Below the pieces are notes generated by a model that saw nothing but the letters and a program-made list of their open reading frames with translations, had not been told where the DNA came from and did not search any database. From the NCBI RefSeq assembly GCF_003261055.1, contig NZ_CP030073.1, forward strand, positions 682,001-746,000: 64,000 nucleotides of DNA. The letters run 5' to 3'. The number at the start of each line of letters is the position of its first letter. Positions within the stretch are counted from its first letter, which is position 1. The position numbers and the translations under genes are program-made. Positions 1-8,450 of this stretch are shown one piece after another. This stretch comes from Streptomyces cadmiisoli (GTDB taxonomy: Bacteria > Actinomycetota > Actinomycetes > Streptomycetales > Streptomycetaceae).

Positions 1-285
1 GCCGAAGCGGGGGCGCACGGCGTCCAGGTAAGCACCGATGGGCTGCCCCTCGGGTGTGGAGAAGTAGGCGACGAGATGTTCGTGCGAGCCCACGAACCCG
101 TACCATACGTCGAGAATGCTTTCGACCTGATCCTTCAGGACAGACCACGCCTGGCGCAGAGCCGCTTCATCGGCCTCGGTGAACAGGACCGAGGCCTTCA
201 GCTTTTCGAGGTCGTCAACGGTCACCGGTGACAGTGGGAGTGCAGAGTCGCCGTACTGGTATCCCGGAGGGACCGAGGTGCTCAT
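1..285 (-). CDS. Protoglobin-domain protein, 3' part missing
   Basis: The first 95 codons of a minus-strand gene that runs off the left edge. It starts at an ATG (283-285) preceded by GGAGGA at good spacing. The residues around SVLFTEADEAALRQAW, VESILDVWYGFVGSHEHL and AYFSTPEGQPIGAYL match the N-terminal helices of the single-domain protoglobin family (haem-binding, globin-coupled-sensor type). Such proteins bind O2, CO or NO through a proximal histidine that would lie outside the window. No sensor output domain is visible in this part, so it could be a stand-alone protoglobin. Family assignment is by recognition of the sequence pattern; the haem ligand could not be checked. Confidence 0.8.
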   Translation of the reverse strand, partial: MSTSVPPGYQYGDSALPLSPVTVDDLEKLKASVLFTEADEAALRQAWSVLKDQVESILDVWYGFVGSHEHLVAYFSTPEGQPIGAYLDAVRPRFG

Positions 286-853
286 TTCTTCCTCCAAGGT
301 CACAGAAGATCTCTGGTGAGCCTAGGAGCGCCTGCCTGATCGCTGCCATCGCTGGCAGCCATTCGTGGTCCCGGGAGCGTCTGGCCGATCCGTCACCCCC
401 CGGCCACCGGCAGGGGGGTCGGACACACGGCAAGGGCCGATCAGGTCAGCCGCACCAGTCGATCGCGCACCGGGGTACAGCACATGGATCGGGGCGGCCA
501 CCCACACCATGCCAGCCGGCCCCGTCCTCGAAGTGGCGATCCGAACCCGAGTGACGAGCATCGAACTCACGCTCTCAGCTTGGGAAGATCGGGTTCTCTG
601 ACCCGATGGAGCCTTGCTGCTGACCGCGCTTTAGAGGTGTCCATTTCTCCGTCGTACGCCGCCCGAGTGCCGGCTGTTCCACGTGGCTTCCCCAACTTGT
701 GCGCCCCGTTCACGCCCTTGCAGCCGTGCCGCACAGCGCTGATCGTGTTCTGCAGGGGGCGTCGCAACAACAGCAGGGGGCTCAGTGGAACGCAGGCTGG
801 ACGGCACGATCGGCTGGTTATTGCTGACTCTGGCGGTAGTGCTGCATCGGACA
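286..853. other. Intergenic stretch, no supported gene
   Basis: Open frames exist on both strands but have arginine/proline-rich, shadow-like composition and no convincing start sites. It holds the upstream region of the protoglobin gene. I see no RNA gene or clear hairpin. Confidence 0.5.
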
Positions 854-1030
854 ATGGCAGGTGCTGCAGCCCGAGAGCGATTGCAGCAGCGACGTAACAC
901 AGCACTGCGTGCGGCACGCCGCCGGGGCGTGGCGGTGCCGGAAATCGCAACGCGGCTGGGCCTCTCGGAAGGGTGGGTAAGGCAGGTGCTGAACGGGAAG
1001 AGGCCACCGCCGGTGGAAGAAGTGGCGTAG
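854..1030 (+). CDS. Small helix-turn-helix protein
   Basis: Encodes about 58 residues from an internal ATG (MAGAAARERLQQRR). The C-terminal half, GVAVPEIATRLGLSEGWVRQ followed by VLNGKRP, has the form of a helix-turn-helix with recognition helix SEGWVRQVL, so it probably binds DNA. The frame is open further upstream (to 785), but the added part is hydrophobic, contains a rare TTA codon and looks non-coding; I prefer the internal start even though its ribosome-binding site is poor. It is an orphan, with no toxin or partner gene next to it. It could also be the end of a decayed regulator. Confidence 0.5.
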   Translation: MAGAAARERLQQRRNTALRAARRRGVAVPEIATRLGLSEGWVRQVLNGKRPPPVEEVA

Positions 1031-1180
1031 GCGGGCACGCCCACAGGCCCTCGCCTGCGAAAGGGCTCGCCGTCTCCGGCCGACACCACTAGGGCGACGG
1101 GCACTGCAGGGCCACATCAACCCGAGCAGCGGGACGACCCCGCGCCCCTGGCAAACGCGCCGCCGCCGCACGGGGACGCC

Positions 1181-2281
1181 GTGCAGCACCGTCCGCAGAC
1201 GATGCGTGGACGCAGCGGATCAGGCCGATTCTGTAGGCGCAGGGAGGGCGGGACAGCGGTCAAACGTCTCGTGGGCGTCAGGCACGAACGCTTGGTGGAC
1301 CTGACCCGCTGGTGTTGGCGCGGCTGGGCGAAGGATGTGGACGGATGCGATCATGAGCGTGTCCTGTTCATTCGCCCGCGAGGTGATTTCTTGAGGAAGG
1401 TGGCACTGCGTACCCACGCTCTGTTGCCTCGGCAGTACGACCACCAGAGGGTCCTGGCGACCACAGTGGACGCCTGGGGCCGAGCCCTTTGGCTGATCTG
1501 CCCCGATGCGGAACTCCGTCCGAGTTCGTACGGCAGGCCCCACCCTCAGCCCCGCACCAGTCCTTACGATGCACTTCTGGTCATCGACAGCGGCGGCGCA
1601 ATCCGGGAACACTCCTTGCACGACGTGAGCTTGAGGGTGACCGACCTGGACGCACTGCCGAATGGCCGGTTCATCCTGCAAGGCTACGGTGCCACAGAGG
1701 ATCAGAACGCACAGATCTACTGTACGGATGGGCGACGCCGCCACAGTTTCGCGATCGGGTCGGCGGTCGAGTTTCTGATGGCAGACCGGCGGCACCAAAT
1801 ATGGACGGCCTACTTCGATGAAGGCGTCCACGTCGACCCGATCAGCGCCGCGGGACTGGTGCGCTGGGACAGCGGCGGGAACCAGCGATGGAGGTACACG
1901 CCTCCGGAGGGCATCGAGTACATCGATACGGTCTATGCCTTCAACGTCGACGACGACGTCGCATGGGCCTGCTACTACCCGACATTTCCCTTGCTCGAAG
2001 CCCGGACCAACGGTGAGATTCGGCTCCGGAAGACCCCTGTGGTCGCTCCCGCGGGTATGGCCGTGCACCGAGAGCAGATCATGATGCTCGGTGGCGGCCG
2101 GCAACCAGATCGCCTGCATCATTGCCGTATGACAGAGCACGAGGCCTTGCTGGTCGAGGAAGCCTGCCTCACCCTCCCCAACGGCGCTCCCCTCAAGCGG
2201 TGCGCATCCCCTGTCGGACGAGGCCGGCACTTGTACTTGCGTGGTACATCGCCCAGACAGTGGTACGTGACGGGTATATGA
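1181..2281 (+). CDS. Hypothetical protein, beta-propeller-like
   Basis: A 366-codon frame with good codon bias. Recurrent short strands with aspartate/tryptophan turns (for example DALPNGRFILQGYG, YCTDGRRRHSFAIGS, GLVRWDSGGNQRWRYTP, YAFNVDDDVAWACYY) are suggestive of a WD- or PQQ-like propeller without a signal peptide, hence a cytoplasmic protein. The first residues are uncertain: possible starts are GTG 1181, ATG 1202 and GTG 1271, and the region before about residue 45 is arginine-rich and weakly coding. I do not recognise a specific family. It is separated from both neighbours and is probably transcribed alone. Confidence 0.6.
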   Translation: MQHRPQTMRGRSGSGRFCRRREGGTAVKRLVGVRHERLVDLTRWCWRGWAKDVDGCDHERVLFIRPRGDFLRKVALRTHALLPRQYDHQRVLATTVDAWGRALWLICPDAELRPSSYGRPHPQPRTSPYDALLVIDSGGAIREHSLHDVSLRVTDLDALPNGRFILQGYGATEDQNAQIYCTDGRRRHSFAIGSAVEFLMADRRHQIWTAYFDEGVHVDPISAAGLVRWDSGGNQRWRYTPPEGIEYIDTVYAFNVDDDVAWACYYPTFPLLEARTNGEIRLRKTPVVAPAGMAVHREQIMMLGGGRQPDRLHHCRMTEHEALLVEEACLTLPNGAPLKRCASPVGRGRHLYLRGTSPRQWYVTGI

Positions 2282-2459
2282 GCGGCTGCAATCCTTCCGG
2301 GGCTTCGAGATGTCGGCACAATGTGGCACAGCGCATTGGTGTTCCGCGAGTGGCACGCCGCTGCTCAGCGGCTTGCCTCAGGGTTCGTCACGACGAGCAG
2401 GACACGCAGAGAGTCGTTGGCGCAGGCGGGGTCGCTAGCAAGCAGGGCGAGGATCCGCG

Positions 2460-2990
2460 ATGACTCACCAGTCGCTTTCGCCCGCCTGGCTGGCCTCGTG
2501 GGTGAGCCGCGTCTCCGAACCTCTTACTGCCATGACAGACGAGTTCGAGCGCCGGCACGGCTTTCCCCCAGGCACCAATGCGGTCCGGCCGACCGATCAC
2601 GACGATCGGGCCGCAGCCCGCACGCTTGCCCGAATGACTCTCGTTCCTGCCGATCTGGTCACCTTCTACGACAGCATCGGCGAACTCACTTGGGAGGACG
2701 TCGGTAACGGCTACTTCATCGATCCCCCAGGCGCTGTCCTTCTGCTGCTCAAGGACTGCGGCGCAGTCGATGTCGACACGGACCATAGGGCCAGTGGCCT
2801 GGCCATCGGCTCGAACGGTGGGGGCCTGTCCTATGTCGTCGGCCCAGGTGGGGTCGTCTACCGGACCCGGACGGCGTCGCTGGACACACCCGAGGTCGAC
2901 AGAGTGGCTGATGACCTGCGCCATTTTCTGGAACTGTTGGAGCAGTCCCTGACACAGTTCATTGCCAACGGCGAGCCTGGACATCTGTAG
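2460..2990 (+). CDS. SUKH/SMI1-KNR4-like protein
   Basis: 176 residues starting at ATG 2460, with a GCGAGGA ribosome-binding site just upstream. The central segment, LVPADLVTFYDSIGELTWED then VGNGYFIDPP, resembles the core of the SMI1/KNR4 (SUKH) fold: a helix leading to the Y-x-x-I/L-x-x-L turn and an aromatic-rich strand. SUKH proteins are widespread as immunity proteins for polymorphic toxins and also serve housekeeping roles. No toxin or secretion gene lies next to it, so an orphan immunity role is possible but only inferred. The last 40 residues (EVDRVADDLRHFLELLEQ) form an amphipathic helix. Confidence 0.6.
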   Translation: MTHQSLSPAWLASWVSRVSEPLTAMTDEFERRHGFPPGTNAVRPTDHDDRAAARTLARMTLVPADLVTFYDSIGELTWEDVGNGYFIDPPGAVLLLLKDCGAVDVDTDHRASGLAIGSNGGGLSYVVGPGGVVYRTRTASLDTPEVDRVADDLRHFLELLEQSLTQFIANGEPGHL

Positions 2991-3261
2991 GGCGGTTCTC
3001 CTCGGTTCTGCATTGCGCGAGCAGTTATGGCCGTTTCGGGTTGGACACCCCTGTCCAGTACGGCTCCGCCCTACTGCGCGGCTTGTCGAGACGTTGTTCA
3101 GGCTGGGCTGACTCCGTTCTCAGATCTCAGCCGGCCCTTCCGGGTTCGTGTATTCGAGTAGTGCTCGTCGGGGTGACCATGAGAGATTCCAGCGTATGAC
3201 GACTTGAAGACCACACGCCGGACGGCAGCGCTGGGTCAAGGACGGAAGCTGGGACACCGTC

Positions 3262-3534
3262 GTGGAGGGGGACCGGCGAATCTGCGCCGCGTGCGGGACG
3301 GCCGTCCGCTCCTACCGATTCCGGTTCCATCCACCTGAGTCCTCGTTGTTCGAGCGAGCTGTGGCTCTGGCCTGGTGTCCCGGGTGTCGGATCTACTCCG
3401 GTGCGATGGTGCACGTTCCCCGGACAGTCGTCCTCGCCGACGCTCTGACATCCCTCTCCCCGGTCCAGCGTGAACGACTGCTCCGCAAAGAAGCGGCGTT
3501 GATCGATTTCCTGAACAGACAAACCAGCGCGTGA
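3262..3534 (+). CDS. Small zinc-ribbon-like hypothetical protein
   Basis: About 90 residues from a GTG start; the frame is open upstream only to a stop at 3205-3207 and no other start lies between. Two cysteine pairs, CAAC near residue 8 and CPGC near residue 39, are spaced as in a zinc ribbon, with a basic stretch (VRSYRFRFHPPE) between them. The C-terminus LSPVQRERLLRKEAALIDFL is a charged helix. It has no signal peptide or membrane segment. Function is unknown; the cysteines suggest a structural zinc and perhaps nucleic-acid or protein binding. Confidence 0.55.
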   Translation: MEGDRRICAACGTAVRSYRFRFHPPESSLFERAVALAWCPGCRIYSGAMVHVPRTVVLADALTSLSPVQRERLLRKEAALIDFLNRQTSA

Positions 3535-3733
3535 GCCCCTCACTCAGAGGGCATCGAGCCCGCACACTCGGAGCCTCTGCCGCTGCGCGAGCCGGAGGCG
3601 GCCGTGTGGGCGGCGGCCTCCGGAGTGCGGTGGATCCGCGCCGCCCCGGCTGTGGCACCGGCCAGGCGGCAGGGTCCCCGGCGCGGGATCACGGCGAGAC
3701 ACACGGACGGATGTGCGCTGGGCCCGTAACGCG

Positions 3734-4058
3734 TCAGGCGCGGGCCACCGCGATGGAGACGGCCATGCGGTCGCCCGCCTCGTAGATCATGTAGGTGACG
3801 CCCCGGTCGGTGCCGAAGGACGGGGACGCCGCGCGGCCGGTGTCGGGGGCTGTGGGACTCGGCGGCGACCGGCCGGTGCTCGGTGAGGACGGTCAGCCGG
3901 CCGGCCGCCTGATGTGGGACGAGCATGCTCTCGAGCACTGCCAGGGCGACGCGTGGCTCGTGGCACAGCTTGCTGACCCGGCCCGCACCCGGGTTCAGGT
4001 CCGCCAGCGCCAGCGCCTCGGACCGCAGCGGATACCACTGGCGGTAGTACGCCCGGAG
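3734..4058 (-). pseudogene. Remnant of FAD-dependent oxidoreductase
   Basis: On the minus strand, an internal segment reads AYYRQWYPLRSEALALADL, then RVSKLCHEPRVALAVLESML and GRLTVLTEHRPVAAE. This matches the middle of a Streptomyces FAD-dependent oxidoreductase family as I recall it. The segment has no start or FAD-binding N-terminus. It breaks near 3855, and a different frame then ends with RGVTYMIYEAGDRMAVSIAV to a TGA at 3734-3736. At least one frameshift and large deletions separate this from any intact gene. The C-terminal piece may derive from another gene. Confidence 0.55.
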
Positions 4059-4116
4059 GCCCTCTCTTGATCAACTATCGACGGCTGCGTGTCACCAACG
4101 TGGTGGCTGAGCACAG

Positions 4117-4863
4117 CTAGCGCAACCCCATCCTGTCCACGACGTGGGTCGCGAGCGTCCAAGCCGCCTCGTCCTCAATGCCGTCCGTGGCGGATACGTC
4201 GTCGGCTCTCAACCGGTCGGCTATCTCCTGGCCGAGGGTTTCCGCTTCTGCGAAAGAGATACGGCTGGCCAGCCCTCGCAACCACTCCGTCACCAGACCA
4301 ATGCAATACCGGTTGGGCCAGGGTTTGTCGTCGGCCGGCAATGCCAGAAGTTTGATCGCCGCTGCCAGGCGGGCCAGCGGTGAGTCGTGACCATCCAAGA
4401 TCAGCCCAAGTTCGTTCGGCCGGAGCAATTGGCCGTCTGGGGCCACGCGGACGGCTGGTAGCGGGTGACGCGCGACCGCGGTCAACGCAAGGCTCCGGTC
4501 GCCCAGGCCGAAGCCAACATGCACACGCGACGCATGGTCGGGATCGTCGACGCACACCACGACACGTTGCGAGCCGGATACCACCGTCCGGTTGACCCAC
4601 CGGGTGAGGTTCTCCAGGTCGGCCACGCACACCCGTGACCCCTCCACGTTCAGCACCCCGTCAAAGACGACGTCGCCGATGACAGGCATGGCGCCGTGCC
4701 AGATCGATACCCGGGTGAGCGCGCTCTGCCCGCGCGTCCGGACGACGATGTGCTTGCCGTTGCTACAAGCCGGAGCGTCGTCCCAGTCCAGCTCTGGAGG
4801 ATCGGTGGATCCGATGAAGACCACTGGATGATTCGCGTAGATGTCCACCGCTCCAACCAGCAC
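4117..4863 (-). CDS. Hypothetical protein
   Basis: 248 residues, GTG start at 4861-4863 with a strong AGGAGGGG ribosome-binding site. The composition is that of a soluble cytoplasmic protein. The N-terminal part is strand-rich (VVFIGSTDPPELDWDD, RVSIWHGAMPVIGDVVFDG) and the C-terminal 90 residues are helical (LARLAAAIKLLAL, EWLRGLASRISFAEAETLG). I do not recognise the family. Codon bias and the ribosome-binding site make the frame itself convincing. The decayed oxidoreductase lies downstream and 630 bp without a gene lie upstream, so it looks monocistronic. Confidence 0.65.
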   Translation of the reverse strand: MLVGAVDIYANHPVVFIGSTDPPELDWDDAPACSNGKHIVVRTRGQSALTRVSIWHGAMPVIGDVVFDGVLNVEGSRVCVADLENLTRWVNRTVVSGSQRVVVCVDDPDHASRVHVGFGLGDRSLALTAVARHPLPAVRVAPDGQLLRPNELGLILDGHDSPLARLAAAIKLLALPADDKPWPNRYCIGLVTEWLRGLASRISFAEAETLGQEIADRLRADDVSATDGIEDEAAWTLATHVVDRMGLR

Positions 4864-5494
4864 GATGCCCCTCCTGATCTGCTGAGATGCGCAGAGAGTA
4901 CCGCCACGCGTCGCTGAGGTCGGGGGACCGGCTTTGCACGGGAGCTGCCATGGGGCGGGAGATCGTGGCCCGTACGCCGGCCGCGAATCGGGCTGGCTCC
5001 TGGCCTGCCTGCAGTAGCCCGATGTGGGCCCCGATCTTCGAGGCTCGCCCCATGGTGGCTGTGCAGAACCATGGAGCCGACCGCCCCAGCCACCCCCGCT
5101 CTCACCTCATGCCCTCGCCTACCCTTGCTGGCGCACGGCGGCGGACGACGCGCCGAGCGGGACGAGGACTGGAGCCCAGGACCACACCCGGTCGGGCGGG
5201 GTGAGTGGCGTTGCGGCCGACGTGGTCCGGCTCGACGGCCGGCTGTGAAGTGTGGCGGGCCACCGTGCAGTTCCGCCTGCTCGACGACCCGTACTGGGGC
5301 ACCGCCGGAGACAAGTGATGGACTGTCCGGCTCCGCCGGCGGTGAGGCCGACCCGGTGACCGCGAAAAGTTATTCCGGCCGCGTGGCTACCGAACCCGGG
5401 ATCGGATCCAAGTACCGCCACCTGCGATTTTGCCGCGATTAACAGCCGCCGTGGACAGTGGCGGCGTGGCACTGGACTCAGCAGGAAGGCGACC
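4864..5494. other. Intergenic stretch with possible gene tail
   Basis: No complete gene is supported. A start-less plus-strand frame ending at 5318 finishes with VQFRLLDDPYWGTAGDK, which has coding-like composition and may be the tail of a lost gene. The last 60 bp carry the leader of the bicupin gene. Confidence 0.35.
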
Positions 5495-6418
5495 ATGAAG
5501 CAGTCAACAGAGGTCTCGCGTGCTCCGCGAACCTTGAGCATTCACCGCGGCGACTCTGTTAAGTTCGAGGACTCTCATCCCAGCGAACCGGGACAGGGCG
5601 TCCGTGTCGGGCAGATCCTCGGGCCGGACGATGGTGCCAGTCATCTCTCGATCGCGATCGTCGAGCTTGAACCCGGTGGTCACGTCATCGGACACCGGCA
5701 CCCCTTCGAGGAATCGTTCTTCGTGCTGGAGGGCAACCCGCTGCTTGCGGTCGCCGACCACAATTTCTCGCTGTGCCCCCAGGACTTCGGCCTCGTGCCC
5801 CACGCCGTCGGCCACGCCTGGAGCAACCCCACTGATCAGCTTGTGCGCATGCTGCGCGTACATGCGCCGCAACCGCGACCCATCGACGGCCGCGGGAAGT
5901 GGGGGGTGTTCGAGGCGCCGGAAACTCAAGTGCCGACACAGGGCGTCCCCGTGGATGAGCTCGACCCGGCCAAGCCGTATGTCGGTCACTTCGATCAGAC
6001 GGACATGGCGCCGCCCGGGTCGATCTCGATGCCCGGTTACCACGGCGCGAACGTGCAGAACGTTCAGATCCGCATGATGGTGGACGATCTCATCGGTGCG
6101 CGTCATCACGCGATGTTCATCGTGCAGTTCACGCCCGGAGTCGTGGACAACGCCCCGCTGAAGACCGCGAAGGAGCACTTCCACCCGTTCGAGGAGATCT
6201 ACTACTTGATCTCCGGCCAGACGCGGGCCTTCTGTGACGGCGAAGAGGACCTGGCCGGTGTCGGCGATCTCGTCTTCGCGCCCGTCGGCGCCTCGCACGG
6301 CTTCGCGGCCCTGGGCACGGAACCGCTGTGCTGGATCGAGGTGCAGTCACCGATGCCTCCGGCCAGCGGTGGATTCACGTTCCACACCGACTGGACGCGT
6401 CACACCAACATCGGTTGA
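5495..6418 (+). CDS. Bicupin protein
   Basis: 307 residues from ATG 5495, with AGGAAGG seven bases upstream. Two cupin barrels are visible. The first, around residues 60-130, carries the metal-binding pattern HRHPFEESFFVLEG (two histidines, a glutamate) and a later H in PHAVGHAW. The second, around residues 195-290, repeats it as HFHPFEEIYYLISG with HGF near the end. Both barrels keep their metal ligands, unlike many bicupins where one has lost them. Such proteins are dioxygenases, isomerases or sugar/small-ligand binders; the substrate cannot be inferred. No catabolic neighbours are present. A stem-loop follows the gene. Confidence 0.85.
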   Translation: MKQSTEVSRAPRTLSIHRGDSVKFEDSHPSEPGQGVRVGQILGPDDGASHLSIAIVELEPGGHVIGHRHPFEESFFVLEGNPLLAVADHNFSLCPQDFGLVPHAVGHAWSNPTDQLVRMLRVHAPQPRPIDGRGKWGVFEAPETQVPTQGVPVDELDPAKPYVGHFDQTDMAPPGSISMPGYHGANVQNVQIRMMVDDLIGARHHAMFIVQFTPGVVDNAPLKTAKEHFHPFEEIYYLISGQTRAFCDGEEDLAGVGDLVFAPVGASHGFAALGTEPLCWIEVQSPMPPASGGFTFHTDWTRHTNIG

Positions 6419-6459
6419 CGATCGGCGTCGCGGACGCGACCGGCTGGACGCGGGACCGC

Positions 6460-6493
6460 CGGCGCCGGGGCAGCACTGCCGGCCCCGGCGCCG
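6460..6493 (+). terminator. Stem-loop after bicupin gene
   Basis: An 11-bp perfect inverted repeat (CGGCGCCGGGG at 6460-6470 against 6483-6493) with a 12-nt loop lies about 40 bp after the bicupin stop codon. There is no U-tract, as is usual in this group. Confidence 0.55.
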
Positions 6494-6624
6494 CGGCGTG
6501 CCTGGCGACCGGCCCGACCACGCCCGTCCGTTCATGAACATCTTGTTGCGGGCTGCCGTTTGCGCGCTCCAATGCACTGATACTGGCCGTTGATCGACAG
6601 CCGGGTGAGGATGCGGAGCGGACA

Positions 6625-7410
6625 GTGGACTGGACGGTACCGGCCGCGCTGGCCGTCGGCCTGCTGATCGCGGCGGTGACCGCTCCGGTCGGCGTCTCCG
6701 GCGCCGTGTTCCTCCTCCCGGTCCAGCTGAGCGTCTTCGGCGTGCCCAACCCCGCGGTCACTCCGACCAACCTGTTGTTCAACGTCGTTGCCGGACCCGG
6801 TGCCCTGTGGCGGTACCGGTACGACGGCGCCCTGCGCGGAGACCTTGCCGGACGACTCGTGCTGGGCACACTGCCGGGCGTCGTCATCGGTGCGGTCATC
6901 CGCGTCTTCGCCCTGCCCGGCCCTGACGTGTTCCGTGTCCTGATCGCCGTCCTGCTCCTGCCGCTCGGCCTGTGGCTGTGCCTGCGTGCCCTCACTCCGG
7001 CGCGTCACCGGCCGCCCCACGCGGACAGGCTGCGTCCTCGCACGATCACAGGTCTCGCCCTGGTGGTGGGAGTGGTCGGCGGTATCTACGGCATCGGCGG
7101 CGGCTCGCTGCTCGGCCCGATCCTCGTCGGACGAGGTCTGCCGGTCGCACGTGTCGCCCCGGCCGCGCTCGCCGCCACGTTCGCCACCTCCCTCGTCGGC
7201 GCCGCTACCTACGCACTGCTGTCGCTCGCCAGTTCCGGCGACGTCGCCCCCGATTGGTGGCTGGGCCTCGCCTGCGGCCTGGGAGGGCTGATCGGCGGCT
7301 ACCTCGGCGCGCGCCTCCAGCCCCGTCTGCCCGAGCGGTCCCTACGGCTCCTGCTCGGCACCCTCGCCACAGCCCTCGGTGCCCTGTACGCCGTTCAGAC
7401 CCTGAGGTGA
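6625..7410 (+). CDS. TSUP (TauE/SafE-type) membrane permease
   Basis: 261 residues, GTG start with GGAG upstream. Hydrophobic segments alternate with short loops through the whole length (about eight). The two repeated half-signatures of the TSUP family are clear: GVSGAVFLLPVQLSVFG with NPAVTPTNLLFNVVAG early, and GGIYGIGGGSLLGPILVG with PAALAATFATSLVGA late. TSUP proteins move sulfite, sulfonates or other organic anions. The C-terminus GGYLGARLQPRLPERSLRLL is typical. It precedes a small membrane protein and a PepSY protein on the same strand but is separated by 269 bp, so co-transcription is uncertain. Confidence 0.85.
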   Translation: MDWTVPAALAVGLLIAAVTAPVGVSGAVFLLPVQLSVFGVPNPAVTPTNLLFNVVAGPGALWRYRYDGALRGDLAGRLVLGTLPGVVIGAVIRVFALPGPDVFRVLIAVLLLPLGLWLCLRALTPARHRPPHADRLRPRTITGLALVVGVVGGIYGIGGGSLLGPILVGRGLPVARVAPAALAATFATSLVGAATYALLSLASSGDVAPDWWLGLACGLGGLIGGYLGARLQPRLPERSLRLLLGTLATALGALYAVQTLR

Positions 7411-7679
7411 TCCCCCCACCCCCGACGAACACCGTCGTGACGACCGGTGCGCCCACCCGACGGGCCCGCTCGAACAGTGGAAGCCGGACTCCTGGGCCGG
7501 AAGTCCGGCCGCGGGTTCCATACGCACATCCGGGCCTGTGCACCCGGTCGGACGCGGGAGACGACTGCTGACGACAAGGCTGCTGCCGCCACCCGCAAAC
7601 GCCGTACAGGCAAGTTGATATTCCCTGCTGTTGGGACCGGACACAACCATTCCGCACCGGCGCACTGTCCCGGTACCTT

Positions 7680-8339
7680 GTGCCGGTGCGCGAACCGGAA
7701 AGCTGGGTCAGGCGGACCGGAAAAGGTCTGCTCTGTGCCTCTGCCTCCCTTTTGCTGGGCGTGGTGGGACACGCGACGGCCGGTGGCCGGCTCCCGGGAA
7801 CGGGCGCGCTGCTGGTGGTCCTTTGCGTGCTTACGATTCTGGCGACCGCCCTTTTCGGATCTCGCCGACGCAGGTTCGACGTCACCGTGCTGGTGTTCGG
7901 CGGTCTGCAATTCACCTTGCACATAGCCCTCCACCTGCTGTCGGCCGGGCACGCGCCCGACACCCACACAGCCCGACACCCCGTCGTACCGCTCGGCCCG
8001 ACCGGCGACGCGGCCATGACCAGTGATCGCGCACACTCCGCCGCGGGCGAGACTCTCACCGCCGCGGAAACCACAGCTCAGTCCATCACCATGGCGATGA
8101 CCGCCGGACACGCGCTGGCGACTCTCGGAAGCGCCTTCTGCCTGGTCTTCGGAGAGCGTCTGCTCCGCCGGCTCGCAGCATTGGTGTGCACCGGCTTGCG
8201 CCGTCCCGCCCGCCCGGCACTACCCCCTCTGCCGGACAGCCGCCCCCCTGCATTCACGTCGGTCACGTACCACTGCGTCGCTCCCATGCTCACCCGCTGC
8301 CGCCCCCGGCGCGGTCCTCCCCTGCTGCGTCCGGCCTGA
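7680..8339 (+). CDS. Membrane protein upstream of PepSY gene
   Basis: 219 residues from a GTG. Hydrophobic helices are seen near residues 18-35, 42-60, 68-85 and 138-160. Between helices 3 and 4 lies a long outside-type loop with scattered histidines (SAGHAPDTHTARHP, DRAHSAAG). The tail after residue 170 is proline/arginine-rich and probably cytosolic. I do not recognise a named family. The histidine-bearing loop and the next gene, also with a histidine-rich segment and PepSY domains, suggest a metal- or haem-related membrane function; this is inference. Only 111 bp separate it from the PepSY gene, so the two are probably one operon. Confidence 0.65.
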   Translation: MPVREPESWVRRTGKGLLCASASLLLGVVGHATAGGRLPGTGALLVVLCVLTILATALFGSRRRRFDVTVLVFGGLQFTLHIALHLLSAGHAPDTHTARHPVVPLGPTGDAAMTSDRAHSAAGETLTAAETTAQSITMAMTAGHALATLGSAFCLVFGERLLRRLAALVCTGLRRPARPALPPLPDSRPPAFTSVTYHCVAPMLTRCRPRRGPPLLRPA

Positions 8340-8450
8340 CCACCGTCCTTTCTGTCGGTCACCGCATGACGCACAGAGGGCGATTTCCGCCTGCTCCGAC
8401 TATCGCCGGACGCGCCGTGCCACGGCGCACAGCACCTGGGGACCTCACAT

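Noticed and set aside
1220..2356. Long minus-strand frame of 378 codons opposite the propeller-like gene
   Set aside because: Its composition is that of a shadow: rich in Val-Asp-His-Gln repeats from the antisense of coding DNA, with no start signal or family motif. The plus-strand frame has better codon bias.
5205..5318. Start-less tail ending VQFRLLDDPYWGTAGDK
   Set aside because: Coding-like but with no start, no upstream continuation and no recognised family; noted only within the intergenic entry.
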